Source: Nitrospirota bacterium
GTDB taxonomy: Bacteria; Nitrospirota; 9FT-COMBO-42-15; HDB-SIOI813
DNA: 24,320 nucleotides
Assembly: GCA_016234155.1 (NCBI GenBank)
Contig: JACRGZ010000036.1
Coordinates: 1 to 24,320, forward strand
Direction: 5' to 3'
The stretch's first letter is position 1. Each line of letters opens with the position of its first letter. Both the position numbers and the translations under genes were made by a program. The notes under the pieces were generated by a model. It ran no database searches and had not been told where the DNA came from. It was given only the letters and a program-made list of their open reading frames with translations. Shown here piece by piece: positions 7,734-15,625 of the stretch.

Positions 7734-8369
7734 TTACCTTCCAACCCTTCTCAACTCCCCCTCCATAACCCTAATCTGTGAGTCAATCCTTGCATCTACA
7801 TCTCCATGATTGGTCTCTATAAGACACCCGCCTGGTTGTATAGATTCATCAGCCTCAAAGATTATGCTCTTTATGCCGTCAATGCACTGCAGCAGCTCTG
7901 ATCTGTTTTGATTTAATGTGTCATAATCAACAGGATTAATCCTGATCTTCAGCATTGCACGGTCAGAGGCCCTTTTTATCGCCTCTTTTGCAGCGGCTAT
8001 CACCGTTTCACGGTTATGCTCTGTGATTTCATATATTATCTTCTTTGCTATCAAACAGGACATATTAACAACGTCCTCTTCTATCTTGCCGTATATCTCC
8101 TCTTTTAATCTCTCTATCCCTTCTACAAGGGTCCTCACTATCTTTAATTCACCTTCTATCTCCCTCAGTACCTGCAACCTGCCTGCATTAATGCCATCTG
8201 TAAATCCCCTGTTGTATATCTCCTGCTCTCCCTTTCTAACCCCGGCATCGCTGTCTGCTCCGGCCATGGATGAACCACCACGCCTGTCATTATTGACGCG
8301 CTTCAGCAGAAAAGGCCTTACAACCTGTGACTTATCTTCTACCTCTGTCTTGATTATCTTCTTGGACAT
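7734..8369 (-). CDS. fliH: Flagellar assembly protein FliH
   Basis: FliH binds FliI dimers, restrains the ATPase and anchors it to the C-ring through FliN. The 211-residue product has a variable basic N-terminus (1-50), then the FliH/HrpE region with the Gly/Ala-spaced helix GFTDGINAGR, and a conserved C-terminal V-ATPase-E-like domain with IRINPVDYDTL and EADESIQPGGCLIETNHGDVD. A GGAGG precedes the ATG. Its neighbours fliG and fliI fit. The gap to fliG is 71 bases of repeats (families C and F), and a family G repeat follows its stop. Confidence 0.94.
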   Translation of the reverse strand: MSKKIIKTEVEDKSQVVRPFLLKRVNNDRRGGSSMAGADSDAGVRKGEQEIYNRGFTDGINAGRLQVLREIEGELKIVRTLVEGIERLKEEIYGKIEEDVVNMSCLIAKKIIYEITEHNRETVIAAAKEAIKRASDRAMLKIRINPVDYDTLNQNRSELLQCIDGIKSIIFEADESIQPGGCLIETNHGDVDARIDSQIRVMEGELRRVGR

Positions 8370-8391
8370 TTACCTCCACCATTCACTGTAA

Positions 8392-8440
8392 GGTGGGCAA
8401 TGCCCACCCTACTCCGCATTCCGCATTCCGCAATCCGCAC
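8392..8440. repeat. Repeat families C and F between fliG and fliH
   Basis: GGTGGGCAATGCCCACC (family C) is followed by CCGCATTCCGCATTCCGC and CAATCCGCA units (family F). Family F is the intergenic counterpart of the units translated inside fliK. Confidence 0.8.
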
Positions 8441-9448
8441 TTACATTACTACCTCTTCTCCACCCTTACCCCCGATAACTATCTTCCCCTCTTCCTCTAA
8501 TCTCTTTGCAACCTTTAATATTGCCTGTTGAGCCTTTTCTATTTCACTTACCCTGACCGGCCCCTTGGCCTCCATATCGTCCTTTATAGCCTGGCCAGCC
8601 CTCTCTGACATATTCTTAAATATCTTTCCCTTTAACTCATCGCCTGTTCCTTTTAATGCAAGGACAAGGTCCTCCTTGCCCACCTCTTTCAATATCTCCT
8701 GAATACCCCTGTCATCCACATTCATGAGGTCTTCAAATACGAACATCATCCGGCGTATCTTTTCTGCAAGCTCAGGGCTGTTCTGTTCAATACTGCTCAT
8801 AATAGCCGACTCACTGCTCCTGTCCATGTGGTTTAATATTGACGCTACCACATCAGTACCGCCTACCTTCTTGTTTACAACACTCCCCCCCATCTGCAGC
8901 TCTTTATTCAGCACCTCTTCGATCTCTTTGATTACCCCTGGTGCGATACTCTCTATGGTGGCCATCCTCAGCATAACGTCAGATCTTACGGCCTCAGGCA
9001 GCAGGGCGACGACCTGGCTTGCATGATCGGGGTCTAAATGAGCCAGTATAAGGGCAACCGTCTGCGGGTGTTCCCCTCTTATGAGATTGGCAATACCCCG
9101 CGGGTCTATCCATCTGAGTGCCTCAAGGCCTCTCTCTTCAGTAGAGATAGCAAGATTTTCCATGATCTTGGCCGCCTTCTCCTGTCCCATAGCCTTCGTA
9201 AGCACAGCCTTCAGGTAGTCCTCACCTCCAAAAACAAAACCATCCGGAGATTTGGTAATATCATGGAACTCCTTTACGATGGATTTAACCCTTTCCGGTT
9301 CTACCTTGTTTGCCTTTGACAGGTAGTTGCCTATGACACGAATCTCCTTTGCATCCAAGTTTTTCATTACCTCGGATGCCACATCCTCACCCAGGGTCAG
9401 CAGCAGGATTGCCGCCTTTTCATAGCCGTTCTGCTTTTCTTCAGCCAT
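8441..9448 (-). CDS. fliG: Flagellar motor switch protein FliG
   Basis: FliG is the rotor protein on which the stators act; it binds FliF N-terminally and FliM in the middle. The 335-residue product has normal length, with AAILLLTLGEDVASEVMKNL at the N-terminus, the EHPQ motif (RGEHPQTVALILAHL) in the middle domain, and the C-terminal torque domain with charged FEDLMNVDDRGIQEIL and the final AQQAILKVAKRLEEEGKI helix. The start ATG gives the canonical N-terminus; AAGGAG lies about 13 bases upstream and a closer AGGA just before it. It follows fliF across 222 bases of repeats. Confidence 0.97.
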   Translation of the reverse strand: MAEEKQNGYEKAAILLLTLGEDVASEVMKNLDAKEIRVIGNYLSKANKVEPERVKSIVKEFHDITKSPDGFVFGGEDYLKAVLTKAMGQEKAAKIMENLAISTEERGLEALRWIDPRGIANLIRGEHPQTVALILAHLDPDHASQVVALLPEAVRSDVMLRMATIESIAPGVIKEIEEVLNKELQMGGSVVNKKVGGTDVVASILNHMDRSSESAIMSSIEQNSPELAEKIRRMMFVFEDLMNVDDRGIQEILKEVGKEDLVLALKGTGDELKGKIFKNMSERAGQAIKDDMEAKGPVRVSEIEKAQQAILKVAKRLEEEGKIVIGGKGGEEVVM

Positions 9449-9469
9449 ATCCTACGGGTCTCCTTAGGG

Positions 9470-9510
9470 TCACCCCCACCCTATCCCTCCCCCATCAAGG
9501 GGGAGGGAAT
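9470..9510. repeat. G/C hairpin repeat family K
   Basis: The inverted repeat CCCTCCCCC-atcaa-GGGGGAGGG lies between fliF and fliG. A diverged copy is translated inside ylxF near 5534-5566. Confidence 0.7.
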
Positions 9511-9521
9511 ATTACTTCCTA

Positions 9522-9666
9522 CGTAATAGTTCACCGCAGAGACGCAAAGACGCAGAGAAAATTTAGAGAACGATTCGCAATACGCTTGATTCCAATATCT
9601 TTTCTGTTATTTGATTAATTTCCATACTCAGCGCCTCTGCGTCTCTGCGGTTAGCTGAACTTTTAC
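9522..9666. repeat. Inverted-repeat element family I, copy 1
   Basis: The roughly 145-bp element has ends TTCACCGCAGAGACGC and GCGTCTCTGCGGTTAGCTGAA. Copy 2 lies at 15626-15771, sharing the A/T-rich middle (TTTTCTGTTATTTGATTAAT). It starts 4 bases after the fliF stop. No transposase is inside, so a MITE-like or REP-like element is likely. Confidence 0.8.
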
Positions 9667-9670
9667 CTTC

Positions 9671-11293
9671 CTACTTCTCGCTCATCCATGACTTGATCAG
9701 TTTTGCTGTCTGCTGGGGGTTCTCCCTTGCTATCTTTACAATCTCGTCTCTTGCCTTAACATCTGAGTCCACCTGTAACTGCATCGGGAGGGTCCCGCCT
9801 TCCATCTCGCTCACCCTGGGGAAAACTCCTGAACCACCCATGCCACCAGGGAGCATCCCCATTCCAGGGTTAGGCGCAAGGATAGTCTTCATCAAAGGCT
9901 TTACTATAAAGAGAAAGACAAGCGCTGCAACCAACAGTGCGGCCACATACTTTATAAACGGTAAGATGGCGGTTATCTGGAATGAGCTCTTTTTTTCCAC
10001 TTCACCTTCACTGACTGATATATTGGACTCAAATGGTATACTGAGGACCTCAACCTGATCCCCCCTCTCTTCACTATATCCAATCGCCTTTTTTACTATC
10101 TCTGTGTATTTGGTAATCTCTTCTTCCGTCCGCGGTATATACTTCCTTGTCTCCTTGCCGTCGGCGCCCTTTGCCGGCTCATAGTTTCCATCTATCAATA
10201 CAGCGGCAGACAGCCGTTTTATCGTCCCTACGGGCCCTACAATATGGTTTACAGTCTTGTTTATCTCATAATTGATAGTCTCCTGAGCCCTCTTGGACTG
10301 AGAAGATGCCCCCCCTTTATCACCAACTGCCTGCGGGTTTTCATTCTTTGCACCCGGAAGATTTGAAACAACGCCAGGGACCCCTGATGCAGAAGCTGAC
10401 GACCCTGAAGAATTCTCCTGTACCCTCTGCTCACTCCTCACCGCAGCGCTATCCGGGTCATACTTCTCCTCTGTCGTCTCAATCTGTTTGAAGTCTAAAG
10501 TGCTTGATACCCGCACAACGGCCTTTCCCGTCCCCACTGCACGCTCCAACATACTCTGCACCCTCTCCTCCATGGACTTCTCAAGTCCCCGCTGATGCTC
10601 TGTCTGGTAATTTGTGAGCTGCGTCCCATAGGAGTCATCAGAAGGCCTCGACAGGACATTTCCAAGCGTGTCTACGACGGTAATATTCTCCGCACCAAGA
10701 CCCTCAACACTGCTCGCCACAAGATGGACCACCCCCTGGACCTGATTTTGTGACAGGGTCCTGCCGCCACGGAGCTTTAACACGACAGATGCCCTCGCCG
10801 TATCTTTTTTATCTGAGAATAGCGTCTTTTCAGGTACAGCTAAATGGACCCTTGCATGTTCTACCTCTGCAAGCTGACCTATTGTGCGCGCCAGTTCCCC
10901 CTGAAGCGCCCGTTTGTAGTTGAGCTTCTGGACAAAGTCAGTCATCCCTATGGTGGTCCTGTCGAATAACTCAAAACCAACCCCCCCGCCTGACGGTATT
11001 CCCTGTCCTGCCAATAATAATCTCAATTCGTACACCTTTTCTCCCGGAACTAATATCGCATTGCCGTCTTTTATCTCATACGGGACTTTCATCTCTCTTA
11101 ACTTCTCTGTGATTGCCCCGGCATCTTCAGCGGATAGATTGGAGTAGAGGAGATGGTAGACAGGCTGGTTTGCCCATAACATCACCGCTATGACAACGGC
11201 AATAGTTGCTGCGATTCCAGCGACTGCCAATATCTTTTGTGCTATTGGAATCGCCGCTAACTTATTCTGTAACTCTGCCGGAGATATAGCCAT
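9671..11293 (-). CDS. fliF: Flagellar MS-ring protein FliF
   Basis: FliF forms the membrane MS-ring on which the motor and export gate assemble. The product is 540 residues from ATG at 11293. It has an N-terminal transmembrane helix (about 22-42), a periplasmic ring-building region with YHLLYSNLSAEDAGAITEKL, a second transmembrane helix near residues 446-468, and a C-terminal FliG-binding helix (NPQQTAKLIKSWM). An upstream in-frame TTG at 11317 would add eight residues coded by family G repeat DNA and is less likely. No Shine-Dalgarno precedes either start, because the repeat runs to within about ten bases of the ATG. It follows fliE across a 326-base repeat-filled gap. Confidence 0.95.
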   Translation of the reverse strand: MAISPAELQNKLAAIPIAQKILAVAGIAATIAVVIAVMLWANQPVYHLLYSNLSAEDAGAITEKLREMKVPYEIKDGNAILVPGEKVYELRLLLAGQGIPSGGGVGFELFDRTTIGMTDFVQKLNYKRALQGELARTIGQLAEVEHARVHLAVPEKTLFSDKKDTARASVVLKLRGGRTLSQNQVQGVVHLVASSVEGLGAENITVVDTLGNVLSRPSDDSYGTQLTNYQTEHQRGLEKSMEERVQSMLERAVGTGKAVVRVSSTLDFKQIETTEEKYDPDSAAVRSEQRVQENSSGSSASASGVPGVVSNLPGAKNENPQAVGDKGGASSQSKRAQETINYEINKTVNHIVGPVGTIKRLSAAVLIDGNYEPAKGADGKETRKYIPRTEEEITKYTEIVKKAIGYSEERGDQVEVLSIPFESNISVSEGEVEKKSSFQITAILPFIKYVAALLVAALVFLFIVKPLMKTILAPNPGMGMLPGGMGGSGVFPRVSEMEGGTLPMQLQVDSDVKARDEIVKIARENPQQTAKLIKSWMSEK

Positions 11294-11619
11294 ATTAGAT
11301 AAAAAATCAAAAATCAAAAATCAAAAATCAAAATGACAAGTTAAAATGTAAAAAGGAGGCTCTTGCAAAAGTCTATGTCATCCCCGAAATCTTCTATCCC
11401 CGATAGAAGATTTCGGGGACGGATATGGTTTTTTGTAATAAAACACCAGATTCCCGCTTAAAACATGCGGGAATGACAACCTTTTTATACTTTTGCAAGA
11501 GCTTCAAAGGATTAAATATAATCAGTCGTTTAATGAATTGTTTCTTTTTGAATTTTAAATTACATTTTGATTTTTTATCTGTCATTTTGACTTTTGACTT
11601 TTGATTTTTGCATTTACTA
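11294..11619. repeat. Family G repeat interrupted by family J element
   Basis: This 326-base gap between fliE and fliF holds no gene. Positions 11294-11356 and 11505-11618 are A/T-rich family G DNA, and 11357-11504 is family J. The right part (11517-11574) matches 7569-7626 in reverse. Confidence 0.85.
11357..11504. mobile_element. Family J MITE-like element, nested copy
   Basis: The ends are AGGCTCTTGCAAAAGT and ACTTTTGCAAGAGCTT, with internal hairpins around GTCATCCCCGAAATC and GATTCCCGC..GCGGGAATGACA. Flanks AAAAAGG and TCAAAGG suggest a decayed 7-bp target duplication. There is no coding capacity. Confidence 0.75.
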
Positions 11620-11925
11620 TTACATCTGCGTCCTCATCATCTCCTCATACGCACCAATAATCTTGTTCCTCACCTGCATCATGAGCTGAAATGAGAGGTT
11701 TGCCTTCTCTACTGCAATCATAACCTGATGCAGGTTCTGCTCATTGCCTGAGAGCAGCTCCTGCACCGCCTGATCCGCCTCTGCCTGCAATTTATCAACC
11801 TTTTCTATTGAATTTTTGAGTGTATCTGCAAAGGAGGTTTTTGCATCATCGTTTTTTGCGACCTCCTTGCTGCCTAATATATTGTGAGAGATATTACCTA
11901 TCCCTTTTATGCCGATGTCTGACAT
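11620..11925 (-). CDS. fliE: Flagellar hook-basal body complex protein FliE
   Basis: FliE joins the MS-ring to the rod and is the first exported rod component. The 101-residue product has the family length and the conserved C-terminal helix: LHQVMIAVEKANLSFQLMMQVRNKIIGAYEEMMRTQM-type sequence in two helices. A GGAGGG lies 9 bases before the ATG. It follows flgC across 108 bases of repeats (families O and D) and precedes fliF. The TAA stop is followed at once by family G repeat DNA, as is the fliH stop. Confidence 0.96.
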   Translation of the reverse strand: MSDIGIKGIGNISHNILGSKEVAKNDDAKTSFADTLKNSIEKVDKLQAEADQAVQELLSGNEQNLHQVMIAVEKANLSFQLMMQVRNKIIGAYEEMMRTQM

Positions 11926-11954
11926 CTGCTATTACCCTCCCCCTTTCCTTGCAG

Positions 11955-12031
11955 TAGCGTGGGGGTTTATCCCACACTATTTTGGACAGACCTAAAGGTC
12001 TGTCCCTACGTCTCACGTCTCACGTCTCACG
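11955..12031. repeat. Repeat families O and D between flgC and fliE
   Basis: GTAGCGTGGGGGTTTATCCC (family O) is followed by family D, the hairpin GGACAGACC-taaa-GGTCTGTCC, with tandem ACGTCTC units. Family D recurs at 13074-13106 and 23365-23412. Confidence 0.8.
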
Positions 12032-12033
12032 TT

Positions 12034-12444
12034 TTACCTGCCGATCTCCAATGCCTTCTGGGCCATCCCCTTCGCTGCGTTTATTGCCGTTACATTCGCC
12101 TCATACGACCGTGAGGCAGACATCATGTTGACCATCTCTTCAAGGAGATTGACATTCGGCAACTGCACATACCCTTCATCATTGGCATCCGGATGCTGCG
12201 GGTCATATACAACCTGAAACGGCCTCCTGTCTTCTACTACTCCGCTCACCTTCACACCGCTTGCACCTTTTTCAAGCATGTTGTCAAGGACCTCGGCAAA
12301 GACAACGTCTTTTCTCCGGTACGGCCCGCCTTCAGGAGTCCGGGTAGACTGGACATTTGCAAGATTACTTGCAATTATGTTCATGCGGACCCGCTGTGCC
12401 TCAAGCCCTGATGAGCTGATACTGAGTATCTTTTCTATATCCAT
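12034..12444 (-). CDS. flgC: Flagellar proximal rod protein FlgC
   Basis: FlgC is a proximal-rod subunit. The 136-residue product has the family N-terminus (ISSSGLEAQRVRMNIIASNLANVQSTRTPEGGPYRRKD in overlapping motifs), the central VVEDRRPFQVVYDPQHPDA segment, and the closing MVNMMSASRSYEANVTAINAAKGM helix. GGAGGG within the end of flgB precedes the ATG, which is 2 bases after the flgB stop, so the two are coupled. Length and all motifs are normal. Confidence 0.97.
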   Translation of the reverse strand: MDIEKILSISSSGLEAQRVRMNIIASNLANVQSTRTPEGGPYRRKDVVFAEVLDNMLEKGASGVKVSGVVEDRRPFQVVYDPQHPDANDEGYVQLPNVNLLEEMVNMMSASRSYEANVTAINAAKGMAQKALEIGR

Positions 12445-12446
12445 TT

Positions 12447-12914
12447 TTATCTTCCCTCCCTTATTGCATGTGCTATCATCTTAAATTTCGTGGAGATAAT
12501 CTGCGCTGCTGCATTATATAAAATAGTATTTTGTGCCATATTCGCCATCTCAAGCTCAACATTAACGCTGTTGTTGTCATAGCCGGACACGCTGTCAGGC
12601 CGCGTGACCACCCTCACCCCTGCGCCACCCGCTGAACCGCCTGAGGTGTGGTAGGCGCTGCCCACCCTGCTGTCCATATGTCCGGGGTCAGTCCTCTTAA
12701 TATCCTCAGCGCCTCCGGTGTTGGAGTGCAAAGTCTCCTGACTTTGCATTTTTGCGACAGCCCTGAGTTCTTCCGCAAAATTGATATCCATGGCCTTATA
12801 ATCAGGCGTGTCCTGATTCGCAATATTTGATGCAAGCAGTTTATGCCTCTCGCTCATCATATCCAGCGCCCTTGATAAAAATGATACCGTGTTATCGAAT
12901 ATAGAGATGGGCAT
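12447..12914 (-). CDS. flgB: Flagellar basal-body rod protein FlgB with repeat-derived insertion
   Basis: FlgB is a proximal-rod subunit and the first gene of the operon. The N-terminal rod motif (LASNIANQDTPDYKAMDINF) and the C-terminal helix (NSVNVELEMANMAQNTILYNAAAQ) are normal. The middle is longer than usual: 155 residues against about 130-138 in most FlgB proteins. The extra stretch (residues about 55-100) is partly encoded by a palindromic unit, GTGCAAAGTCTCCTGACTTTGCA (12726-12748), and by GGTAGGCGCTGCCCACCCTG (12650-12669), which resembles intergenic family C. No Shine-Dalgarno is seen; the sigma-54 promoter ends only 18 bases upstream of the ATG. Confidence 0.95.
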   Translation of the reverse strand: MPISIFDNTVSFLSRALDMMSERHKLLASNIANQDTPDYKAMDINFAEELRAVAKMQSQETLHSNTGGAEDIKRTDPGHMDSRVGSAYHTSGGSAGGAGVRVVTRPDSVSGYDNNSVNVELEMANMAQNTILYNAAAQIISTKFKMIAHAIREGR

Positions 12915-12931
12915 TGTGATTCAATGCTTAC

Positions 12932-12947
12932 TGCAAAAGAGATACCA
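12932..12947 (-). promoter_or_regulatory. Sigma-54 promoter of the flgB operon
   Basis: The minus strand reads TGGTATCTCTTTTGCA, which has the GG and GC doublets at the right spacing. With the GC 18 bases before the flgB ATG, the predicted leader is only about 7 bases. It lies in the 345-base gap 12915-13259, which otherwise holds repeat D and repeat B and no convincing gene. Confidence 0.65.
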
Positions 12948-13073
12948 TAAGATGTGACAATAAAATCATGTTGACTATCAAGCAGTTATGCAATATATAG
13001 TCAGGAGTTTCTATTCCGGCCAACAATTCCATAGCCACTTTCTTTCCCCCATGCAGGCAATTTTTGCCATCCT

Positions 13074-13106
13074 GGGAGGACAGACCTGAAGGTCTGTCCC
13101 TACATA
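13074..13106. repeat. Repeat family D upstream of flgB
   Basis: GGACAGACC-tgaa-GGTCTGTCC hairpin, lacking the tandem ACGTCTC tail of the other two copies. Confidence 0.75.
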
Positions 13107-13134
13107 CTGTATCGCCATAAAGCATCGTATGCCA

Positions 13135-13261
13135 AGTTAACGCTCAAAAATGCCCAGGTGCAAGGAAGGACTGCGGATTTGCGCCGAGGCTTACTTTTTC
13201 GTACGTTGAGGATCAAATCCGCAGTCCTGACGCCGCAGATGGGCATTTTTCAGCGTCAACT
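13135..13261. repeat. Long inverted repeat element family B
   Basis: The 127-bp element has near-perfect outer arms, AGTTAACGCTCAAAAATGCC and GGCATTTTTCAGCGTCAACT, and perfect inner arms AGGACTGCGGATTT / AAATCCGCAGTCCT. Its last bases form the TAG stop of the neighbouring regulator gene. A truncated end lies at 1035-1056 next to fliL. Confidence 0.85.
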
Positions 13262-14615
13262 ATATAAACAATCCGTCTTCCCTGTACTCCTTTAGCTTAT
13301 TCCTTAAGGTGCGGACACCGATGTTGAGCAGCTTTGCGGCCTTTGTCCTGTTCCAGTCAACCTCCTCCAAGGTCTTCAGGATCAACGCCTTCTCCATTTC
13401 GTGTACAGATAGTCCTGCAGCAAGTGTGGCAGGTGTCTTCTGACCACTTCCCCTCACTTCAATCATTATATGACCTGCCAATAAAGTATCCCCATCCACC
13501 ATAAGGATTGCCCGTTCCACGACATTTTCAAGCTCCCTGATATTCCCCTTCCACTCATGATTCAGCAATGCAGCAACTGCATCTTCAGAGACCTTAGTTA
13601 CCGTCATTTTATTCCCGCGTCTCTCTCCCTGCTGATGTTTCTTAAGGAAATAGTCCACCAGCAGGGGGATATCTCCCTTCCTCTCCCTCAGGGGCGGAAG
13701 CGTCATTGGAAATACATTCAACCTGTAATAGAGGTCTTCCCTGAATCTCCCATCTTCAACCTCTTTTTTCAGAGACTTGTTTGTTGTCGCTATGACCCTG
13801 ATATTTATAAATACAGGCTCTCTGCCGCCTATAGTATCAACATGCCGCTCCTGAAGGACCCTTAACAGTTTGGCCTGGAGTGGAAGGCTCATCTCCCCCA
13901 CTTCATCAAGCAGGATGGTGCCGCTGCTGGCCAGGACAAATTTGCCGCTCCTCTTGTTTATAGCCCCTGTGAAGGCCCCTCTTTCATACCCGAAGAGCTC
14001 GCTCTCAAGAAGGCCGTCAGGGATGGCCGCACAGTTTATAGCCACGAATGGCCCGTCAGCCCTGTGGCTCTTGTTATGAATAAACTTGGCCAGCATCTCC
14101 TTACCGGTCCCGCTCTCACCCTCTATCAATACAGTAACGTCGCTCAACGCAATCTGTTTAGCAGTATTTAAAAGCCTCAGCACCTTGCTGTCATTGGATA
14201 TAAACTCTGAGACTGGCCTTTTGCCGTCAGTGGCGGGCTTTTTGCTGTCCAGCGCCGTATCAATCCCTTTTTTCACCACCTCTTCCAGTGACTCAATGGA
14301 GAAGGGTTTTATAATGTAATCAAAGGCGCCAAGCTTCATGGCATCAACAGCGTTATCTATGGTGCCATAAGCTGTAATAAGGACTATCGGTGTATCCGGA
14401 GAATGTTTCTTTATCTCCCTTAATACATGCATCCCGTCACCATGGACCATCCTGATGTCGGAAATAACCATGTCAAAACTCTTTGATGAAAATTTTGACA
14501 CAGCCTCATCCCCGCTCGACGCGGTATCTATTGTATATCCGCATCTTGACAGGGTCTCACTTAATGCGTATCTCATCTCACGGTCATCATCAGTCAGCAG
14601 TATTGACGGGCTCAT
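13260..14615 (-). CDS. flrC: NtrC-family sigma-54 response regulator, FlrC-like
   Basis: The 451-residue protein has a receiver domain with acidic pocket D9-D11, phospho-acceptor D53, T81 and K103. The AAA+ domain follows with Walker A GESGTGKE, the sigma-54-contacting loop GAFTGA, Walker B ILLDEVGEM and the FREDLYYRLNVFP arginine-finger region. A Fis-type helix-turn-helix ends it (NRTKAAKLLNIGVRTLRNKL). It follows a soluble histidine kinase gene and precedes the flgB promoter, matching the FlrB-FlrC pair that activates middle/late flagellar genes in other bacteria; the flgB and fliL promoters are likely targets (inference). AGGGAGGG precedes the ATG. The symbol is by analogy. Confidence 0.85.
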   Translation of the reverse strand: MSPSILLTDDDREMRYALSETLSRCGYTIDTASSGDEAVSKFSSKSFDMVISDIRMVHGDGMHVLREIKKHSPDTPIVLITAYGTIDNAVDAMKLGAFDYIIKPFSIESLEEVVKKGIDTALDSKKPATDGKRPVSEFISNDSKVLRLLNTAKQIALSDVTVLIEGESGTGKEMLAKFIHNKSHRADGPFVAINCAAIPDGLLESELFGYERGAFTGAINKRSGKFVLASSGTILLDEVGEMSLPLQAKLLRVLQERHVDTIGGREPVFINIRVIATTNKSLKKEVEDGRFREDLYYRLNVFPMTLPPLRERKGDIPLLVDYFLKKHQQGERRGNKMTVTKVSEDAVAALLNHEWKGNIRELENVVERAILMVDGDTLLAGHIMIEVRGSGQKTPATLAAGLSVHEMEKALILKTLEEVDWNRTKAAKLLNIGVRTLRNKLKEYREDGLFI

Positions 14616-14642
14616 TCCCTTCCCTCCCTCTTAATGAAAATT

Positions 14643-14781
14643 AGGGTTCAAGGATTCGAGGGGTCAAGGGTTCAAGTGTAGGTAGAAAATCCCGTGAAAT
14701 ATGTCCGTTATTTTTCTAACTTCTTGATTCTTACTTCTTACTTCTATCTGGACCCCTTGAATCCTTGACCCCTTGAACCCT
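14643..14781. repeat. Repeat family A element between kinase and regulator
   Basis: Left arm AGGGTTCAAGGATTCGAGGG and right arm CCCCTTGAATCCTTGACCCC flank an A/T-rich core. The right arm encodes the last residues of the kinase. Other copies lie at 22201-22300 and, cut by the edge, 1-22. Confidence 0.8.
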
Positions 14782-15604
14782 CACCAACAAAACTTTTCTT
14801 AGGTATATTTATAACAAACAGACTCCCCTCGCCTGACTTGCTGTATGCCTTTATGTTCCCGCCATGGGCTGTAATTATATTGTGTACGATCGTCAGCCCT
14901 AAACCTGTCCCATTTTCTTTTGTGGTAAAGAATGGATCAAATATCTTCTTTATATCATCAGCCCTTATTCCACTCCCTGTGTCTTTGAGGTATACATCTA
15001 TAGTCTCACTGTCATCCTTCTCAAAGGCCTTAATGGTCAGAGCGCCGCCTGGGGGCATTGCATGCAGGGAATTTAAAAACAGGTTTACAAACACCTGTCT
15101 CATGAGACTCTTGTCACAATATATCTGAATATCGTCTGGAATATCCCTGATTACTTCAATATGGTTTTTCTCAATCATATGAGAAACGACTTCCAGGCAT
15201 CCGGTTACTACCTCATGGAGGCCGGCTGCATCAAACCTTGGTTTAGGAGAATGTGAGAAATGGAGGAGGTTAGACAAGGCATTGTCTATGTTCTTTACCC
15301 CGAATATGATATGGTTCAACAGGTTCTGCTTATCAATATCATTTTTCAGCTCCCTCCTGAGAAGGGATGATATCAGCTCTATGCTGCCCAACGGATTACG
15401 TATCTCATGGACGACCCTCGTGATCAGCCACCCCATGGACTGGAGGCGCTCCTCCCTCTCCTGCGTCTCAACCTCGCTTATCTCAGAACACAATGCCGAC
15501 GTGCGGGATTCGAGCCTCTGGTATGCATCCCCAAGCCTCTCCGATGTCCTGTTGAATATTGAGAATGCCTCTTTGAGTGACTCTATTGTGTCAGGCGTTT
15601 GCAT
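14744..15604 (-). CDS. flrB: Soluble sensor histidine kinase, FlrB-like
   Basis: The 286-residue kinase has no membrane helix. An N-terminal coiled helix (about 8-52) leads to the H-box VVHEIRNPLGSIEL with phosphorylated H66. The ATPase domain follows with N-box NLFLNSLHAM, G1 DTGSGI, F-box FDPFFTTKENG and G2 GTGLGL. The partner is almost surely the regulator gene immediately downstream. The architecture fits FlrB/FleS kinases that sense basal-body assembly from the cytoplasm. The last 11-12 residues (GEGSRGQGFKGSR) are not kinase sequence: they are read from a family A repeat, which also supplies the stop. GGGG precedes the ATG. It is probably transcribed from the promoter upstream of the TPR gene. 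Confidence 0.88.
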   Translation of the reverse strand: MQTPDTIESLKEAFSIFNRTSERLGDAYQRLESRTSALCSEISEVETQEREERLQSMGWLITRVVHEIRNPLGSIELISSLLRRELKNDIDKQNLLNHIIFGVKNIDNALSNLLHFSHSPKPRFDAAGLHEVVTGCLEVVSHMIEKNHIEVIRDIPDDIQIYCDKSLMRQVFVNLFLNSLHAMPPGGALTIKAFEKDDSETIDVYLKDTGSGIRADDIKKIFDPFFTTKENGTGLGLTIVHNIITAHGGNIKAYSKSGEGSLFVINIPKKSFVGEGSRGQGFKGSR

Positions 15605-15625
15605 CTTTCCCCTATTTTTAAATTT

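Noticed and set aside
8413..8437. Short regular repeats resembling a CRISPR array
   Set aside because: Units are 8-9 bp with no spacers; they are simple tandem repeats of family F. No CRISPR array or cas gene was seen in the window.
13066..13078. TGGCAAAAATTGC resembling a sigma-54 promoter
   Set aside because: The GG-to-GC spacing is 2 bases too short.
12928..13125. 65-residue minus-strand ORF upstream of flgB
   Set aside because: It overlaps repeat D and the sigma-54 promoter, has no ribosome site and no recognisable motif; it is probably chance.
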